Below, piece after piece: positions 54,561 to 64,000 of a DNA stretch of 64,000 bases (position 1 is the stretch's first letter; the number at the start of each line of letters is the position of its first letter). The stretch is from NCBI RefSeq assembly GCF_018143015.1, contig NC_054743.1, positions 64,695,244 through 64,759,243 on the forward strand, given 5' to 3'. Source of the stretch: Lytechinus variegatus (lineage: Eukaryota > Echinodermata > Echinoidea > Temnopleuroida > Toxopneustidae). The translations under genes were made by a program, and so were the position numbers. The notes beneath the pieces were generated by a model. The model was given only the letters and a program-made list of their open reading frames with translations. It was not told the origin of the DNA and did not search any database.

Positions 54561-57500
54561 ATGGAAGATCACATAACAAAGCGTGGAGCCTACAAAAGAT
54601 ATAGAGAAGGTGGGATTCCAAAGTCTACCATACACAGTTGGAAGCTTTCGGGTAAAAAAATGTAAGTGATAGGTTCTCCCCATGTATTCATTTATTTGTT
54701 AACAGCAGATCAGAGACTGATATATAACTTTTTTGAAAGAGAAATTAAAGGATGAGAAACCTAAAGTGGTTTTAAAGTTGTGATAATTCAAATACAAATT
54801 GGAAACTCAAGGTTTTTCCTTTTGAGCAGCTTGATTTTTTTTCGTAGGAGAAGCAATTAGATATAATTGTGCCCTAAAGGCCTTTCCAATGAAATATGTT
54901 CTTCATTAACACCCACACAATGGAAGTTTCTTAAGGAACTTACAGTACTAAACATGTGGGACAGTTTCTTATGATATTACTCACAGATTTGTCAATATTT
55001 ATTTGCTCATTTACAATTTTCGTATTTTCATTTAGATAGTTAGGTCCTCATATCAAACTCATTCCTTGAGATATCAGATTACAGGTGATCTCAGTCACCA
55101 AAAACACATTCAGCATTATTTCTGATTACTTGCCACTTTCTACTGACACGCATTTGAATTTCATATACTATATTCATATGTAATTGTTCATGTTCAACTT
55201 AAGTACTTTCTATCTTACTCCTCATTTTCTTCCTGTTGTTTTCATTACCAGTTGTGCAGACCATGCGGAAGTTGAAGTTGAATTACGTCAGGAACAAGAC
55301 CCACAGAAAAAGGTTGATGTTGTACCAGAAGTTGAACTCTATGTAATATCTGATTCTGATTCAGATCAGGACCTACATGTAGCTCTTAGGTCTGAATCAC
55401 AGACAAAACTGGATTGGGAACCAGAGCCTGATATGCACATGGAAAATGGATCGCAAAAAGAGTCAGATACAATTTCGGAGACAGAGTCTGATATCGAATC
55501 TAGTCTAGAAGGGCAATTTCATGGTAAGTGATGTTATTTTGAAAGAAGCTTTTCATCTTATTGTTATATATGCAGCTGAGCCGCATATATAACAATAAGA
55601 TGAACGGCTCTTAAATTATGGATCATTCTAAAGCACATCTTTAGACTTATCTTTTCAGTGCTACTTTATTTTGTTTGTGCAGCAGAATCTATATTATGCT
55701 GTTTTATTTTTACTATCGCTATTACTCGAGATATGAAACAATGCAGATGAAATCAAAATTTTGTTACCAGGTACACCCTGTACAATACAGTAAATAATTT
55801 GTGATTGCCAGTTTCTATATTGATTGCGGATAGTCAAATAGCAATTTAAAAAAAAGAAAAAAAAAATGCTGTGTCCTTTATATGATTTTATTTCCAAATG
55901 AATCCTGAAACACAAGTTACTGGAGTGATAGGATATTTTTGTACATCTCTTATTAACACAAAGTGTCTTCCCTTTGGAAGTAAGACAAAGATATTGGTAA
56001 TAATGTTATGCTTAAAAATAATGTATCAGTTTGTTTCATCTCCATTTAAAGTGATCTTACACTCCTATTGTTGTAGAGGTTACATAACATGGCTTTTGAA
56101 ATACAAAAGTGCCTTAATTTTGTTCAGATTAGCTTTATGTCAATAAAGACATCGAAAACAATATTTTTTAACAAATGAATTATTGTTTCCCATGTTTGTA
56201 GTGTACACACATACAATTTAAATAACCCTTGTAGATTCATGGAAATGAATCAGTAGAAGAATATCATAGTCGGAACTAAGAATTTGAAAAATGATATGAA
56301 TGATGCCCATACATTTTAATGATCACAAGTCAATATCAAAGGGTTTGCATTTAAGGCACATTTTTTTATGGTTTCTTGTCTTGGAATTACTCAGAGCCTG
56401 GTTCAGAATCTGATCGAGATTCTGATCATGAACTGGAACCAGATCCTGATTATGACTTTGAGCCGGAGCGAGATCCTGAGCGGGAACCTGATCCTGATTA
56501 TGACTTGGATCCTGAGCCGGAGCAAAATCCTGAGCGGGAATCTGATACTAATTATGACTCGGATCCTGAGCCGGTGCGAGATCCTGAGCCGGAGCCTGAT
56601 CCGGAGCCTGAGCCGGAGCCTGACCCTAATCCTGAACCTGATCCAGAGACTGATGGCAGTGACAATGAATCTTCTGATGGCAGGGTAATATCAACTCATA
56701 TAATACAAGTTAATTAGACTGAGACATATGATAAAGCTGAGATAAATTTAGAACAATTTTGGTTTATTACAAGATTCATTTGTAGGTATTTAAATCCAAA
56801 ACATGAACATTGATCTTAAGCTCTTGAGATTGCAGGCAATCCAAATTGAAGTAAAATTTTGCTTCGATTGACATCTACATGTATATATCTAATATTCAGA
56901 ATATTAAACATTTCCTAAATTAGATTTATGAATTGAACTATAATTGAATGTACCTTCTGATATCAAATTTTTAATTTTTTGCCACAAATTTTCAAGTTGA
57001 AAAACATTAGATGTGAAACGAATCCACTTTTCCACTTACAATTTATGAAAAATGACAAATGTTCAGGGTATAGTCGGCGCCCGTCAACCGTGACGCGTGG
57101 GAGCAAGAATGAATGACCTCCATTGAAATATATTTCGCAAGATAAATAACATCTTTTGCCACGAATTGACAGCATTTCACAGATTAATTTCACAACTTAC
57201 TTGAAATAAAAAATTTGCTAGCTGAACAAATGTCACACCATTATCGTTGAGAAGTAAGACCTACACCACATGTACATGGTAGTACTGGGCAGGCAGCAGA
57301 TTCAACTCTGGATATTGTTATTGCTCTCAGCTTTTCAGATTTCACTGATTTCCTTGTAGCTTGTACTACAGAATTTTATCATGAACCTATAATGGGGGGT
57401 GTTAGCAAGCCAAGTTTTCTGACAACCCAGCTGCATATGCTGATTTTGTTAAAGAGTCAGAGGGGATTTCTCCTTGTGCCTCATTATTTATACGTCACGG

Positions 57501-60183
57501 CCACATGTTCGTGATGTTGCTTGTCAATTTGATTTTTAGAGACCTGGATTGTTGCACTGCCAAAAACAAACTAATGTTTGAAATGATTTCTACAGAATGC
57601 TTAAAAGAAAAGTGTGATTTTCATTTTGGAGTTTCTGTCTGATGATTACTCCTAACCACAAATAAACACATATCTGAAATTTAGAAATCCTTTTTTGAGG
57701 AAATAATTCCTCCCACCATTTGAATATTTCTAATTAAAATGCTGTGTGCATTATTTGGTAGACTATTCTCCTGATAAGTAGCCAAAGGATCAGAACAAAA
57801 TTTGTAAATTTTTGTAATTTGAGATTCTTTCCTATGTTATTCTCTTAAACTAACAGACATTTGTCAAATTTTAATTTCTTTATCAATTATTTTCTTATAT
57901 TCCATATTTGTTTTTTTATGACAGAATGATTTTCCAAGAGATAACGGAGAGAAACCACTGTACGACGGTTCTGAGGTCACCATAGATCAAGCCAGAGTAC
58001 TTTTACTGTCATATATTTTTAAGCACAATGTAAGTGGTGTAGGTCTGAAAGATTTGTTATTTATGCTAGACATCTTCTTTCCTGGGGTTCTTCCTCAATC
58101 GAAATATATCTTTCTTAAAGAATTTTCTAACATAACCAATATAGTGTACCACATCACATGCAGTTATTGCAGTGCATATATTGGGTGCAGAAGTGTAATA
58201 GGAGAAGTAGGCAATTGTCCACAATGTGAAAGGCAGTTTTCTTGTAAAGAGAATATTGTTAGTGATAATTTTTTTGTTACAATACCATTGAAAGAGCAGC
58301 TCCAGAGTCTCTTAGAAGGTTATGATAGGAACAAAATGATATCACATAGAACGAGACCAGGTGTCATTAAAGACATGTGCTCAGGGGCTGAAGTAAAGCG
58401 AATGGTACAGGAAGGAAATTTGCATGACTCTGACATTACCCTTACCCTTAACATTGATGGTGTTCCAGTGTTCAAGTCATCAACTCGTTCTCTATGGCCA
58501 ATTCAATGTATAGTAAATGAGCTGATGCCAGAGGATAGGAGACGTAATATATTAATTACAGGGCTGTGGTTTGGTTCTAAAAAGCCAAAGATGAACGCCT
58601 TTTTGAAACCACTAAATGAGGAATTACAGGAATTGGGTACAAATGGATTTAGGTGGAAAAGCTCCACAGGGGATGTTATCAACAGTCGTGTTTTTTTGGG
58701 ATGTTCTTCTTGTGATGCTGTGGCTAGGCCTGTAGTTAGAAACTGCATGCAGTTCAATGGCCAATATGGATGTGATTGGTGTCGCCATCGTGGAGAGCGT
58801 CTTCCAAAAGGAGATGGCTTTGTGCGTTGCTTTCCATTTACATATCCTGAACCAGAGTTGCGTACATTAGAGTCTCATCGTGAAGATGTTATTAGGGCAG
58901 TAGAATCAGGCGAACCAGTGCATGGTGTGAAGGGCCCTTCAGTCTTGATGGTAATGCCCAACTTCAATATTGTAGAAGGTTTCATTGTTGACTACATGCA
59001 TTGTGTCCTCCTTGGTGTAGTCAGACAGTTTGTCAATCTATGGCTGGACAGTACCAATCACATACACCCATGGTATATTGGAAATAAAATAACCCAAATA
59101 GATGCCAAACTGTTGAGGATTCACCCACCTGCGGAAGTAACAAGAGCTCCTAGAAGTCTATCGACAAGACATTTCTGGAAGGCTTCTGAGTGGAGATCCT
59201 TTCTTTTGTTTTACTCTCTTTTGATTTTACAGGGGATACTCCCAGCACAATTTCTGGAACACTGGTTCCTTTTGGTACATGCAGCCTATACTCTGCTACA
59301 GAACGAGCTACATGTTGAAGATGTTCATAAAGCAGAGCTAACCCTGAAGAAGTTTGTCATCCAGACTGCTTCATTGTATGGAAGAGAATACGTATCATTT
59401 AATGTCCACCAATTGTGTCATTGGTCACAAAGCGTGTATTCTTGGGGACCTGCCTGGAGTCATTCTGCCTTTCCTTTCGAAGGAAATAATCAACTTCTTC
59501 TCAGGTTGAGTCATGGAACCCAGAACATTGTGACACAGATGGCTCACAACTTCCAATTACACCAGACCACAAGAAAGCTTGCAAAGAAGTGCATGTCAGA
59601 TGCAACAGGCAAATGTGTGGAACTTTATGAACAGTTGACTCACACAGGGTCATACAGACCTGTTCAGCGAAGGATGATTGGCAAAGTTGAGCTTTTGGGC
59701 AAGTCAAATATCTTAAGAATGGATGCAAGGCATCATATTGCTATCGAGCATCTTATTGGAGAACAGCTTCATTGTGTGAATGCCACTTATTGGAACCGCT
59801 TCCAGTACGAGGGAAGACTGTACCATAGTCAAAGTTACAGCAGATCAAATAAAAGGAACAATTCAGTTTTCAAACGAAGGGATGGCCAGTTCTGTTGTAT
59901 TCAGACTATTACCGTAGTGAAACTTGCCTGTCACTGTGATGTTGGCCAGTGTGACTGTGTGGGAACACCTGTAGTCATTGTTCGTGTATTAGAAAGGACT
60001 GCCGGGGCTCAGTTTGCCGATAGGCAGCTTGCTATTGAAAGTCACATTAGTCATGTGATGCAGGTGAGATCTCCTCTTGAGGCAGTTTTCGTGGAAAACA
60101 TTGAGGAGAAATGTGTTGTCTGCAATCACACTGGTGACTCACTTTATGTGACTTCTCTCCCAAATAGACATGAAAGAGACTAA
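54561..60183 (+). CDS. TNP2/DUF4218-type (CACTA/EnSpm) transposase-like protein, four coding exons, 973 residues
   Basis: Coding exons are 54561-54661, 55252-55523, 56395-56684 and 57925-60183, with GT-AG borders, compatible phases and a 2922-nt total. Residues 1-34 are a basic helix-like start (KRGAYKRYREGGIPKSTIHS). Exons 2-3 are acidic, and exon 3 is built from Asp-Pro/Glu-Pro repeats. Exon 4 carries a CxxC-x15-CxxC zinc-ribbon-like segment (about 300-322). It continues with TNP2 signatures LNIDGVPVFKSS...LWPIQ, GCSSCDAVARPVV, QFNGQYGCDWC, VDYMHCVLLGVVRQF, then the DUF4218-like FNVHQLCHWSQSV and SAFPFEGNN. Candidate DDE acids are Asp399, Asp577 and Glu740, all present. No stop or frameshift interrupts it. 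No CACTA terminal repeats were seen nearby, so it may be a domesticated host gene. An active element remains possible. Confidence 0.88.
56395..56684 (+). CDS. Acidic DPEPEP-repeat exon of the TNP2-like gene
   Basis: In phase from exon 2 it encodes EPGSESDRDSDHELEPDP and then runs of DPEPEP and ER-containing variants before TDGSDNESSDGR. At the DNA level it is an imperfect minisatellite of GATCCTGAGCCGGAG. Length may vary between alleles. Confidence 0.8.
56685..57924. other. TNP2-like gene intron 3
   Basis: AT-rich, 1240 bp. No repeat family or exon was recognised. Confidence 0.5.
57925..60183 (+). CDS. Main exon of the TNP2-like gene
   Basis: The acceptor is TTTTTTTATGACAG. The frame is open for 752 codons from NDFPRDNGEKPLYDG to the TAA at 60181. 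It includes KDLLFMLDIFFPGVLPQS, a lead-in segment common in this family, and a C-terminal Cys-rich stretch (CHCDVGQCDC, then CVVCNH). Confidence 0.9.
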   Translation, partial: NDFPRDNGEKPLYDGSEVTIDQARVLLLSYIFKHNVSGVGLKDLLFMLDIFFPGVLPQSKYIFLKEFSNITNIVYHITCSYCSAYIGCRSVIGEVGNCPQCERQFSCKENIVSDNFFVTIPLKEQLQSLLEGYDRNKMISHRTRPGVIKDMCSGAEVKRMVQEGNLHDSDITLTLNIDGVPVFKSSTRSLWPIQCIVNELMPEDRRRNILITGLWFGSKKPKMNAFLKPLNEELQELGTNGFRWKSSTGDVINSRVFLGCSSCDAVARPVVRNCMQFNGQYGCDWCRHRGERLPKGDGFVRCFPFTYPEPELRTLESHREDVIRAVESGEPVHGVKGPSVLMVMPNFNIVEGFIVDYMHCVLLGVVRQFVNLWLDSTNHIHPWYIGNKITQIDAKLLRIHPPAEVTRAPRSLSTRHFWKASEWRSFLLFYSLLILQGILPAQFLEHWFLLVHAAYTLLQNELHVEDVHKAELTLKKFVIQTASLYGREYVSFNVHQLCHWSQSVYSWGPAWSHSAFPFEGNNQLLLRLSHGTQNIVTQMAHNFQLHQTTRKLAKKCMSDATGKCVELYEQLTHTGSYRPVQRRMIGKVELLGKSNILRMDARHHIAIEHLIGEQLHCVNATYWNRFQYEGRLYHSQSYSRSNKRNNSVFKRRDGQFCCIQTITVVKLACHCDVGQCDCVGTPVVIVRVLERTAGAQFADRQLAIESHISHVMQVRSPLEAVFVENIEEKCVVCNHTGDSLYVTSLPNRHERD

Positions 60184-60333
60184 ACCTTTTGAACGGTGAA
60201 CATAATATATGATTATCTGGTTATCGTCTTCAGCTGTGATTAACTAATTGACAATTTGCATAGTTGATTTTTCACATTAAGTACTAAACCTTTGTGTTGC
60301 ACTTTCTTTCCAATATGACTCTACATTAGTTCA

Positions 60334-60339
60334 AATAAA
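60334..60339 (+). terminator. Poly(A) signal of the TNP2-like gene
   Basis: AATAAA lies about 150 bp after the stop codon. A second AATAAA at about 60644 could serve as a downstream alternative. Confidence 0.5.
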
Positions 60340-63300
60340 AAACATTTTGCATTTGTGTGGATATTAGCTAGCTTCCTGATTGTAGTGCAGAACACAACAT
60401 TCCACACAAAGATTTAAAGATATTGGCTTAATCTATTGATAGCAATTTGGATGAAATTAATTACTATACAATTTTTAAGATTAATTGTGCCAATTATCAG
60501 CAAAATTGTGCAGCCGACAGCCCCCCCCCCCCCCCCCCCATCCATGTGATCTCCCAAAATATCCTGCCCTAGATACATGTAGGGTTATTATGCCAGTGCC
60601 CACAGTTTATAAAGCAACCAAAGTGTTTTGTATCAACATTCTCAATAAAGAATGTTACACATTTGTGTAAATTTTAGAGACATGTTCAAGGCAGATTTTC
60701 GGAGGGCTATCTTAGATTTGTTTTTGAATTGGGGTGTTGGGGTGTGCCTTGTCCTTGTACCTTCACCAATGCATTGATACTAAATTCAACCATATTTGCA
60801 ATTTATGAATTGTGATTTTTACTTTCAAAATGGAAATAAAAATAAATTAGTTTATCTGATATTATATAACTTTGCTTGAAAGTGTATTATTGATATAACT
60901 CATTTTTTGTTTTGGTAATGTGCAGCTTCATGCATGGAAATTGATTTAATATAATTAGTACTATTTTAAATATCTCTTGTAAAAAGTTATTTAACAAGGG
61001 AGTATTATTTTAACCGTAGGTGACGAGTATTTGAAAATTTGACCTTTCTGATACAGACACGACTCATGCTCATTTTAAAACTGACCCCTAATATTATCAA
61101 TTTACAGAATGCAAATATATTGATGACAAATGATATAAGTGAAAGATAATCGACGCTCATTAATAAAGTTGAATAAACTATGCCGTTGGCCTATTTCTAG
61201 TCAAGATAGCACAGCACTTTCAAATATTGAATGCAGTTCCTACAATTTCTTATTTTACATTCCAAATTCAATAACATTTTGAATCAGCTATCTTGCTGGT
61301 ATAGTTTCTTATATTTTTCGACTTGTGCTGTGAATTTGATGAAATTTGATTACTGCAGTTTCATGCTTTTAGATTCTGTTGAATTTTTACTGTAATTCTT
61401 TTTCATACTAAGTTATTTTCAATGCAGTTTTATGCTACATTGTGTCACATAAAAATACTGACATCGTATTCACCTGGATGGCGTATGGGTTAGTGCAGCC
61501 TGCAGAATACAGTTATTAGGTTAACTGCATGATGCCTTGCAGCTCATCCAGGTGGATCTTGTTACTTTTTTGGGTTCTGGGTTCTGACTGTATTATTACC
61601 ATGAGAAAAATAAATCCGTTGCTAACTAGCTAGGTTATAATACAATTTAAGGGACCAAAGTGTTAACAATTTACCTCATGTTGTAAACTGTCTTTAATAT
61701 GCATGTAAAGGTATAAATGTTTTTTATTTTCCTTTAATCTCTTTCTAGAAGGTTTTTTTTCAGTTTAGTAAATGTCAACTGGTGTGTAAATATTTTATCA
61801 GGTTTTATGATTTATACACACACACACGTGTATATGCCCAGATGATGCTACATGTGATACCTTTTTGTAGTGCAAATTTGTTGTCACACTTTTCCATGAA
61901 GATAGAGTTGTGTATTTTTAGTTTAGAATATTGGCTCAAAAACCACTGTCTTTGCTTAATTAATTTTTTCGGAAGAAAATTATGTTATGAAACGGCACAC
62001 TAATTGCGCCAAGATAGCTTTTAGCCTATGTCAGATGTCAGAATATGAATATAGACATTGAATTTGATGAGAGGGAAAGGTGTATTTATAGGTGAACCTC
62101 ATTTACAATATTGAATAGATACAAGCCATACATTCTTGAATTATATGGTGGTATATTTACATGATTTGTTGCATGGTATGAATGTTACTCTCACATGTCG
62201 GGATTTCTTTAAGGAAAGTTCACCTGATTTGCAAGAAATAGTTTCAATGGACAAGTGCCAAATATTTTGTTTAAAATTTCATTAAATGTATGATGAATGA
62301 TATAATCCTGCTGAGTGTATTTCTTTTTTAATATGCCTTAGTCTTTCCACTACTTCTTTACAGCAACAAATACAAATTCCAATCATTTTGTCATTCATTT
62401 CTACATTGATGCTGATATATGATATTGATAAGTGAAGAAGTAATCTGAAAAAGATAACAAATGCATGGAGAAAACCGTATGCTGTGCCTACCACAGTAAT
62501 AATCACAAATGAGGGCTACGATACTTTAAGACTTGTAATCGTTGCCAGCTTTATTTGCTTTTCTTGTAGATGAAACAGAGAGGGTATTGGACTTGCAATC
62601 GCAATTCTTTCTAAAACGGTATTATTTTGATCACTAGTATTTTGTAGGATGATCTAGATTTTTGTTTAGAATATTCACAAACATGCCTACATGTATGGAG
62701 AGAAGATACCAGATTAAGAAAATAATAACGAAATAGAATGAAATAGAATAAAAATTGGAAACAGAGGCAGACGGAAGCACAGGGGGGGGGGCCTCTGAGA
62801 GCCATAAAGTCAATATTCTTCATGTAAATATGCCATTCTTACACAAGTGTGCCCCCAGTTACAACGTATATATTTCAATGGAAATATGTAATTCATTACA
62901 CATGTAAGGACTTTTTTTTTGCTTGTCAAATTTTCATCTGGAAACTACCCATCCCCTTGGAAAATCCTGCTTTGAAAATTTTATTTCTAAAAAAAAAGAT
63001 AGTAAAACCTATAAAAAAACAGTGGCGTGCAGATGGGGGGAGGCCCCCCCAAAAAAACAACAACAAAGAATCTAAAAGAAAAAGAAAGGGATTGAGAGGA
63101 AGGTGAAATATGATATTATTTTTAACATTCGCATTGTTAACTATTATTGAGATATCCATCCATCTTCCTCATGCTCCCAAAAACTTGCATGCTATGATTA
63201 TGATTATTTTGCTTTCAGGAATGACAATTTGTTGATATTGCAAGGGTACAGTTGAACCCATAATTTTCATGATTTTCTTTGATTTGGGGAAGCAGCTTGC

Positions 63301-63389
63301 ATATTAAGTCAAAAATGAAAAACTTGTAATAATCTTTGATGGATTTTCTTTAAATCGTCAAATTTTTTATTTGGTTACAATTGGGTATA
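60340..63389. other. 3' flank, no gene recognised
   Basis: AT-rich DNA with a run of 19 C at 60521-60539, a hairpin at 61470-61558, a G run at 62781 and a GGGGGGAGGCCCCCCC block near 63036. Short ORFs show no family similarity. Confidence 0.45.
61470..61558. repeat. Hairpin with CACCTGGATG/CATCCAGGTG ends
   Basis: A perfect 10-bp terminal inverted repeat about 90 bp apart, with partial pairing inside (GGTTA...TAACC-like and TGCAG words). It could be a small MITE or a hairpin RNA precursor. The sequence alone does not decide. Confidence 0.4.
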
Positions 63390-64000
63390 CGTACCATCAC
63401 CATTCAATTTATTATAGACATATAGGCCCTACCATTGAGCCATCTTTGGGTTACAAATTACCATCTGGTATAGGCACATACCACTGAGAGACCATTTGTT
63501 ATATGGTATACCATTCATTATCAAAAACAAATACCTATTATACCATTAGGCCTTGGCACATACCACTGAGGAACCACTGGGTAAATGGTATACCGTTCAC
63601 TATTAAAATAAATACTAATTATACTATTAGGCCTTGGCACTTACCTTTGAGGAACCACTGGGTAAATGGTATACCATTCACTATTAAAATAAATACTTAT
63701 TATACCATTAGGCCTTGGCACTTACCATTGAGAAATCACTGGGTAAATGGTATACCATTCACTATTAAGATATATACTAATTATACCATTAGGCCTTGGC
63801 ACTTACCACTGAGAAACCACAGGGTAAATGGTATACCATTCACTATTAAAATGAATACCAATTATACCATTAGGCCTTGGCACTTACCATTGAGGAACCA
63901 CTGGTTAAATGGTATACCATTCACTATTAAAATAAATACCAATTATACCATTAGTCCTTGGCACATACCATTGAGAAACCACTGGGTAAATGGTATACCA
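63390..64000. repeat. Tandem array, 81-bp units, continues beyond the window
   Basis: CCATTAGGCCTTGGCAC recurs every 81 bp (for example from 63543, 63624, 63705 and 63786). Each unit contains ACCACTGGGTAAATGGTATA followed by CCATTCACTATTAAAATAAA. The 14-bp palindrome AATGGTATACCATT is kept in most units. About seven units are visible, the earliest ones most diverged. Confidence 0.9.

Overview
The window is animal nuclear DNA: AT-rich, intron-bearing and densely packed with short inverted-repeat transposons. It has no bacterial operons, CRISPR arrays or rRNA genes. The gene content (a TFG orthologue, an AGPAT3/4-type acyltransferase, a BEN-domain gene and a multi-exon CACTA TNP2-like gene), the tRNA-derived SINEs and the TA- and TTAA-flanked MITE families suggest a marine invertebrate deuterostome, most likely a sea urchin. 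That assignment is inference, and the genus cannot be fixed from this sequence alone.

Layout. From 1 to 8.2 kb, the minus strand carries the first three coding exons of an AGPAT3/4-like gene that runs off the left edge, with SINEs and MITEs in and around its introns and a decayed duplicate of its catalytic exon. From 8.2 to 18.2 kb is intergenic, with a 224-bp tandem array, a hAT-type MITE with a perfect 8-bp target duplication, a 5'-truncated LINE tail and a Tc1/Sleeping Beauty-like MITE. From 18.2 to 27.5 kb, the minus strand carries a complete seven-exon TFG gene with one apparent frame break in its glutamine-rich fifth exon. From 27.5 to 41.5 kb is intergenic repeat DNA: a CTTT tract, a 1.4-kb palindromic array of 25-bp units, and a cluster of TTAA-flanked (piggyBac-like) MITEs with a nested TA-flanked MITE. 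From 41.5 to 52.3 kb, the minus strand carries a complete seven-exon BEN-domain gene whose intron 5 holds adjacent foldback elements sharing one junction. From 52.8 to 60.2 kb, the plus strand carries a four-exon gene for a TNP2/DUF4218-type (CACTA/EnSpm) transposase-like protein of about 973 residues, head-to-head with the BEN-domain gene. From 60.2 to 64 kb is 3' flank, ending in an 81-bp tandem array that continues past the window.

Exon coordinates were derived by hand from splice consensus, phase matching and protein-family similarity. All reading phases close exactly in the BEN-domain gene (1071 nt CDS) and the TNP2-like gene (2922 nt CDS). In TFG they close everywhere except one base in exon 5. 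I see no direct functional link among the genes. TFG acts in ER export, AGPAT in phospholipid synthesis, the BEN protein is probably a chromatin or DNA-binding factor, and the TNP2-like protein is a transposase or a gene derived from one.
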